A stretch of DNA of 41,168 nt from Hydrogenophaga intermedia (GTDB taxonomy: Bacteria; Pseudomonadota; Gammaproteobacteria; Burkholderiales; Burkholderiaceae_C), in NCBI RefSeq assembly GCF_000723405.1, contig NZ_CCAE010000039.1:1-41168 (forward strand). The letters are read 5' to 3'. Below the pieces are notes generated by a model. It was not told the DNA's origin. It saw nothing but the letters and a program-made list of their open reading frames with translations, and ran no database searches. A program made the translations under genes and the position numbers. This document shows, piece after piece, positions 37,740 to 41,168 of the stretch (its first letter is position 1; each line of letters opens with the position of its first letter).

Positions 37740-38660
37740 ATGATCAGCACCACACCCGCGGCGCACGGCGTCGCCCACACACCCGAGCGGCCAATGCCGG
37801 CCTGGTGGCAGGCCGCGCCGTACACGCTGGTGTTCGTGCTGTTCTTCCTCTTGCCCCTGGGGCTGATCCTGATGGTCAGCTTCTGGGACTTCAACGAGTA
37901 CGAGCTGCTGCCCGGCTTCACGCTGCGCAACTACGCCAGCATCTTCGAGGGCTGCTCCACGCTCACTGATCACGGCGACTTCTGCGTCACGCTCTCGACC
38001 TACCTGTCGACGCTGAAGTTCAGCTTCCTGGTCTGGCTCATCACCCTGGTGCTGGGCTTCGCGGTGGCTTATTTCCTGGCCTTCCACGTGCGCTCCAGCG
38101 GCATGCAGACGGCCCTGTTCGTGCTGTGCACCGTGCCGTTCTGGACGTCCAACGTCATCCGCATGATCTCGTGGGTGCCGCTGCTGGGCCGCAACGGCCT
38201 GGTGAACCAGGCGCTCACCGGGCTGGGCGTGGTGGACGAGCCGGTGGAGTGGCTGCTGTTCTCCGACTTCTCGGTGGTGCTGGCCTTCGTGCACCTCTAC
38301 ACCATGTTCATGATCGTGCCCATCTTCAACAGCATGATGCGCATCGACCGCAGCCTGCTGGAGGCCGCCAGCGACGCCGGCGCCAGCGCCTGGCAGACGC
38401 TGTGGAACGTGATCGTGCCGCTGTGCAAGACCGGCATCATCATCGGCTCCATCTTCGTCATCACCATCGTGATGGGTGACTTCGTCACCATCGGCGTCAT
38501 GGGCGGCCAGCAGATCGCCTCGGTGGGCAAGATCATCCAGGTGCAGACCAGCTACCTGCAGTTCCCGCTGGCGGCGGCCAATGCGGTGATCCTGCTGGCG
38601 GTGGTGCTGATGATCATCTGGTGCCTCACGCGGCTCGTGGACATCAGGAAGGAGCTGTGA
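37740..38660 (+). CDS. ABC transporter permease, PotB-like
   Basis: The 306-residue inner-membrane protein has six to seven transmembrane helices, starting with YTLVFVLFFLLPLGLILMV. The EAA loop that contacts the ATPase is visible (EAASDAGASAWQTLWNVIVPL, about residues 206-226). It starts 10 bases after the binding-protein stop. Its stop overlaps the next permease start as TGATG. Confidence 0.92.
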   Translation: MISTTPAAHGVAHTPERPMPAWWQAAPYTLVFVLFFLLPLGLILMVSFWDFNEYELLPGFTLRNYASIFEGCSTLTDHGDFCVTLSTYLSTLKFSFLVWLITLVLGFAVAYFLAFHVRSSGMQTALFVLCTVPFWTSNVIRMISWVPLLGRNGLVNQALTGLGVVDEPVEWLLFSDFSVVLAFVHLYTMFMIVPIFNSMMRIDRSLLEAASDAGASAWQTLWNVIVPLCKTGIIIGSIFVITIVMGDFVTIGVMGGQQIASVGKIIQVQTSYLQFPLAAANAVILLAVVLMIIWCLTRLVDIRKEL

Positions 38661-39541
38661 TGCGCGAACGATCCCCCGGCTTCTGGCCGCTGGCCTTCGT
38701 GTTCGCCCTGTTCGTGCTGTTCATGTACGGGCCGATGTTCGTGATCTTCGTGCTGAGCTTCCAGGGGCCGGACGGCGGCCTCACCTTTCCGCTGCGCGGC
38801 TTCTCGCTGCACTGGTTCCGCCAACTGGCCGAAGGCCTGGGCACGGTGGACATCGGCTCGGCCTTCCTGCGCTCGCTGGGCCTGGGCGCGGTGGTGATGC
38901 TGCTGACCGTGGTGCTGTCGGTGCTGGCGGGCCTGGCCTTTCGCAAGCGTTTGCGCGGCGGCGACGCGCTGTTCTACGTCACCGTGGCCAGCCTGATCAT
39001 GCCGTCCATCATCGTGTCGCTGGGCATCGGCCTGCAGTTCCGCCTGCTCGATGGCGGCATCAAGTCGGCCCTGGAGACGCTTGGCGCCACCACCACGCTG
39101 GAGGGCTACGGCACCGCGCTGGGCCTGTTCACCTCGGCCCTGGGCGCGCACCTCACCTGGACGCTGCCCTTCGGCCTGCTGATCATGTTCGCGGTGTTCA
39201 ACCGCTTCAACCCGGCGTATGAAGAGGCCGCGCGCGACCTGGGCGCCACGCGCTGGCAAAGCTTCCGGCACGTGGTGCTGCCCCTGATCGGACCCTCCGT
39301 CATCGGCATCGGCATGTTCGGCTTCACGCTGAGCTGGGACGAGATCGCGCGCACCTCTCAGGCCATCGGCGACGTGAACACGCTGCCGCTGGAACTGCAG
39401 GGCCTCACCTCCACCGTCACCACACCGGCCATCTACGCGCTGGGCACGGTGACCACGGTGGTGTCCTTCCTGGTGATGGGCGTCACGGTGGGTCTGGCCG
39501 TGCTGCTGGGGCGGCGCCAGGGCAAGGGGCGAAAGGCATGA
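38660..39541 (+). CDS. ABC transporter permease, PotC-like
   Basis: The 293-residue inner-membrane protein has about six transmembrane helices and an EAA loop (EEAARDLGATRWQSFRHVVL). I chose ATG 38660, which shares a base with the preceding stop and has GGAG seven bases upstream, over an earlier ATG at 38621 inside the upstream gene. The stop overlaps the GntR gene start by four bases. Confidence 0.92.
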   Translation: MRERSPGFWPLAFVFALFVLFMYGPMFVIFVLSFQGPDGGLTFPLRGFSLHWFRQLAEGLGTVDIGSAFLRSLGLGAVVMLLTVVLSVLAGLAFRKRLRGGDALFYVTVASLIMPSIIVSLGIGLQFRLLDGGIKSALETLGATTTLEGYGTALGLFTSALGAHLTWTLPFGLLIMFAVFNRFNPAYEEAARDLGATRWQSFRHVVLPLIGPSVIGIGMFGFTLSWDEIARTSQAIGDVNTLPLELQGLTSTVTTPAIYALGTVTTVVSFLVMGVTVGLAVLLGRRQGKGRKA

Positions 39542-40296
39542 CACGAATGCCCCCGCGCGAGGCCGCCCGTGCGGCTTCACGCCCCCGCCGCGCCGCCGCC
39601 AGCGCCAGCCCGAGCGACCAGGACATCTACGACCGCATGATCTCGGCCGTGCTGGACCACCGCCTGCTGCCCGGTACCAAGCTGGTGGAAGACCGCCTGG
39701 CCGAAGCCTTCGGCGTGTCGCGCACGCGCATCCGCCCGGTGCTGGTGCGCCTGGCCAACGAGAGCATCGTCACGCTCACGCCCAACCGCGGCGCCACCGT
39801 GGCCCAGCCCAGCGAGCAGGAGGCGCGCGAAGTGTTCGAGGTGCGTCGCCTGGTGGAAGCGCCTTTGGTGGCACGCTTCATTGCCAACGCCGAGACCGCG
39901 GACATGCAGGCACTCACCCGCTGCATCCGCGACGAGGAGGCCGCGCGCGGCGCGGGCGACATGCACCGCGCCATCCGCCTCTCGGGCGACTTCCACCTGC
40001 ACATCGCCGAACGCTCGGGCCACGGCACGCTGGGCGGCGTGCTGCGCGAAATGGTCTCGCGCACCTCGCTGATCCTGATGGCGTACAGCCCCACGCACGG
40101 CCGCGCCAGCGAGGACGCCACCGCCTGCGGCTGCCAGGAGCACCGCGCGCTGCTCGCCGCCATCAAGCTGCGCGACGCGAAAGAAGCGGCGCGGCTGATG
40201 GACGAGCACCTGCGCCGGCTGGAGGCACAGCTGGTGTTCCCGCCCGCGCGCGACGCCGGGCCGGATCTGCTCGACCTGTTCGGCGGGGCGGGCTGA
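39538..40296 (+). CDS. GntR-family transcriptional regulator with FCD domain
   Basis: The 252-residue product has a winged-helix domain (about residues 25-95) with LVEDRLAEAFGVSRTRIRPVLVRLANE as the helix-turn-helix region. An FCD ligand-binding domain (about 98-230) follows. Potential metal ligands include the Asp and His in SGDFHLHIAERSG and the His in CQEHRALLAAI. FCD regulators sense small carboxylates and usually repress nearby catabolic or transport genes. It overlaps the upstream permease by four bases and lies 7 bases before the racemase gene. It is the best candidate to bind 35309-35339. Confidence 0.92.
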   Translation: MTRMPPREAARAASRPRRAAASASPSDQDIYDRMISAVLDHRLLPGTKLVEDRLAEAFGVSRTRIRPVLVRLANESIVTLTPNRGATVAQPSEQEAREVFEVRRLVEAPLVARFIANAETADMQALTRCIRDEEAARGAGDMHRAIRLSGDFHLHIAERSGHGTLGGVLREMVSRTSLILMAYSPTHGRASEDATACGCQEHRALLAAIKLRDAKEAARLMDEHLRRLEAQLVFPPARDAGPDLLDLFGGAG

Positions 40297-40303
40297 ACAC
40301 CGC

Positions 40304-41044
40304 ATGCGCGAGCTGCTGGTCGTCAATCCCAACACCTCGGCCGCGGTGAGCGACCTGCTGCAGCGGCACGTGCAGGCCGCCGCGGGCTCGCACGTGCGGG
40401 TGCGCACCGTCACCGCGCGCTTCGGCGCGCCCTACATCGCCGACGAAGCCAGCTTCGCGGTGGCAGGCCACGCGGCGCTGGACGCCTGGGCGGCGGCGCT
40501 GGCCACCCCCGAGCGCGCGCCCGACGCGGTGCTCATCGGCTGTTTCGGCGACCCGGGCCTCATGGCCTTGCGCGAGTCCAGCCCGGCGCCGGTGACCGGC
40601 CTGGCCGAGGCCTCCTTCATCGAGGCCGCGCGCCACGGGCGCTACGCCATCGTCACCGGCGGCGAACGCTGGGGCCCCATGCTGCAGCGGCTGGCGCAGT
40701 CGCTGGGCCAGGCCCAGCAGCTCGCGGGCATCCACACCGTGGTGCCCACCGGCGCACAACTGGCGGCCGACCCGGCGGGCGCGCAGCGCCTTCTGGCCCA
40801 GGCCTGCGCCGACGCGGCGCGCCAGCTGGGCGTGCAGGCCGTCATCCTGGGCGGCGCCGGGCTGGCGGGCATGGCGGCGGCGGTGCAGGCCCTGGTGCCG
40901 GTGCCGGTGATCGACAGCGTGGTCGCGGGCACGCACTGGGCGCTGCGCAGCCCACCACCGCCGCCTTCGCGCGCCGCGCCCGGATTCGACATCGCCTGGC
41001 AGGGCTTGTCGGCCGAGATGCGGGCGCTCGGGTCGGCACCGTAG
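40304..41044 (+). CDS. Asp/Glu/hydantoin racemase-family protein
   Basis: The 246-residue product begins MRELLVVNPNTSAAVSDLL, as in hydantoin and allantoin racemases. The first catalytic cysteine is present (Cys80, VLIGCFGDPGL). The second, usually in an LGCAG context, is replaced by Gly184 (ILGGAGLAGM). VPVIDSVVAGTHWAL resembles the family's C-terminal part. With only one of the two acid/base cysteines, it may use a different mechanism or act on another substrate. As the last gene of the importer operon, it probably acts on the imported compound or its product. Confidence 0.85.
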   Translation: MRELLVVNPNTSAAVSDLLQRHVQAAAGSHVRVRTVTARFGAPYIADEASFAVAGHAALDAWAAALATPERAPDAVLIGCFGDPGLMALRESSPAPVTGLAEASFIEAARHGRYAIVTGGERWGPMLQRLAQSLGQAQQLAGIHTVVPTGAQLAADPAGAQRLLAQACADAARQLGVQAVILGGAGLAGMAAAVQALVPVPVIDSVVAGTHWALRSPPPPPSRAAPGFDIAWQGLSAEMRALGSAP

Positions 41045-41139
41045 CGCTCGGCGGCGCGGCGCCCGAGCGCGGCGCCGCCCATGGCCACACCGCCTGCGCG
41101 CGACAGCGCGCGGCGCAGCCCTCGCGCACAATCGTGCGC

Positions 41140-41168
41140 ATGGTCCGCCCCACCCAGCTCCTTCACCC
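41140..41168 (+). CDS. possible start of a further gene (partial)
   Basis: ATG 41140 opens a frame reading MVRPTQLLH to the window end. CACAAT lies nine bases upstream and could be a -10 for a leaderless or short-leader mRNA. Only nine codons are visible, so this is weak. The preceding 95 bases (41045-41139) are GC-rich and contain no feature that I can name. Confidence 0.25.

Overview
This window is GC-rich, densely packed chromosomal DNA from a betaproteobacterium. The dcw gene order, the style of LpxC, FtsZ, DksA and HslU, and a REP-like hairpin I associate with Comamonadaceae all point to Burkholderiales, probably Comamonadaceae (Hydrogenophaga/Acidovorax/Variovorax-like). That placement comes from recall of the families, not from a search. 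I saw no tRNA, rRNA, CRISPR array, phage or insertion-sequence transposase.

Layout. (1) Positions 1-4518 hold the tail of a plus-strand gene, then a minus-strand run read from high to low coordinates: folE (GTP cyclohydrolase I), a single-domain BLUF blue-light receptor, an EamA-type transporter, a DUF429 protein, a RibH2-like lumazine synthase, a DM13 protein and a membrane-anchored hypothetical. (2) A plus-strand repeat lipoprotein (4622-5419) converges on a 58-residue membrane protein and lpxC. (3) Positions 6950-24490 hold a complete minus-strand division and cell wall cluster, in transcription order mraZ, rsmH, ftsL, ftsI, murE, murF, mraY, murD, ftsW, murG, murC, ddlB, ftsQ, ftsA, ftsZ. 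Most junctions overlap by a few bases. MraZ-type operator boxes lie upstream of mraZ. (4) Positions 25089-35152 hold minus-strand housekeeping genes: dapF, DUF484, xerC, rlmI, a His-rich CobW-type GTPase, a dksA homologue with a long histone-H1-like tail, a large STAS-like protein, hslV and hslU. (5) Positions 35374-41044 hold a plus-strand operon: a PotABCD-type ABC importer, a GntR/FCD regulator and an Asp/Glu/hydantoin racemase-family protein. A perfect 12-bp inverted repeat stands in front of it as a likely operator.

The most unusual feature is non-coding. Two loci, 6654-6907 and 24777-25036, each carry a facing pair of large hairpin elements, and together they bracket the whole dcw cluster. 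The four units share conserved internal boxes, but their outer and inner stems differ in sequence while remaining paired. One unit is present as a 126/127-identical direct repeat about 18.1 kb apart. I do not recognise the family. It behaves like a structured repeat whose fold, not stem sequence, is maintained.

Other points of interest are an approximately 87-residue acidic Ala/Pro/Glu insertion in MurD, a REP-like hairpin that forms a 30-codon reading frame bridging rsmH and ftsL, a low-GC3 tract inside rsmH, a DksA homologue with only one of the four zinc cysteines, and a racemase lacking the second catalytic cysteine.
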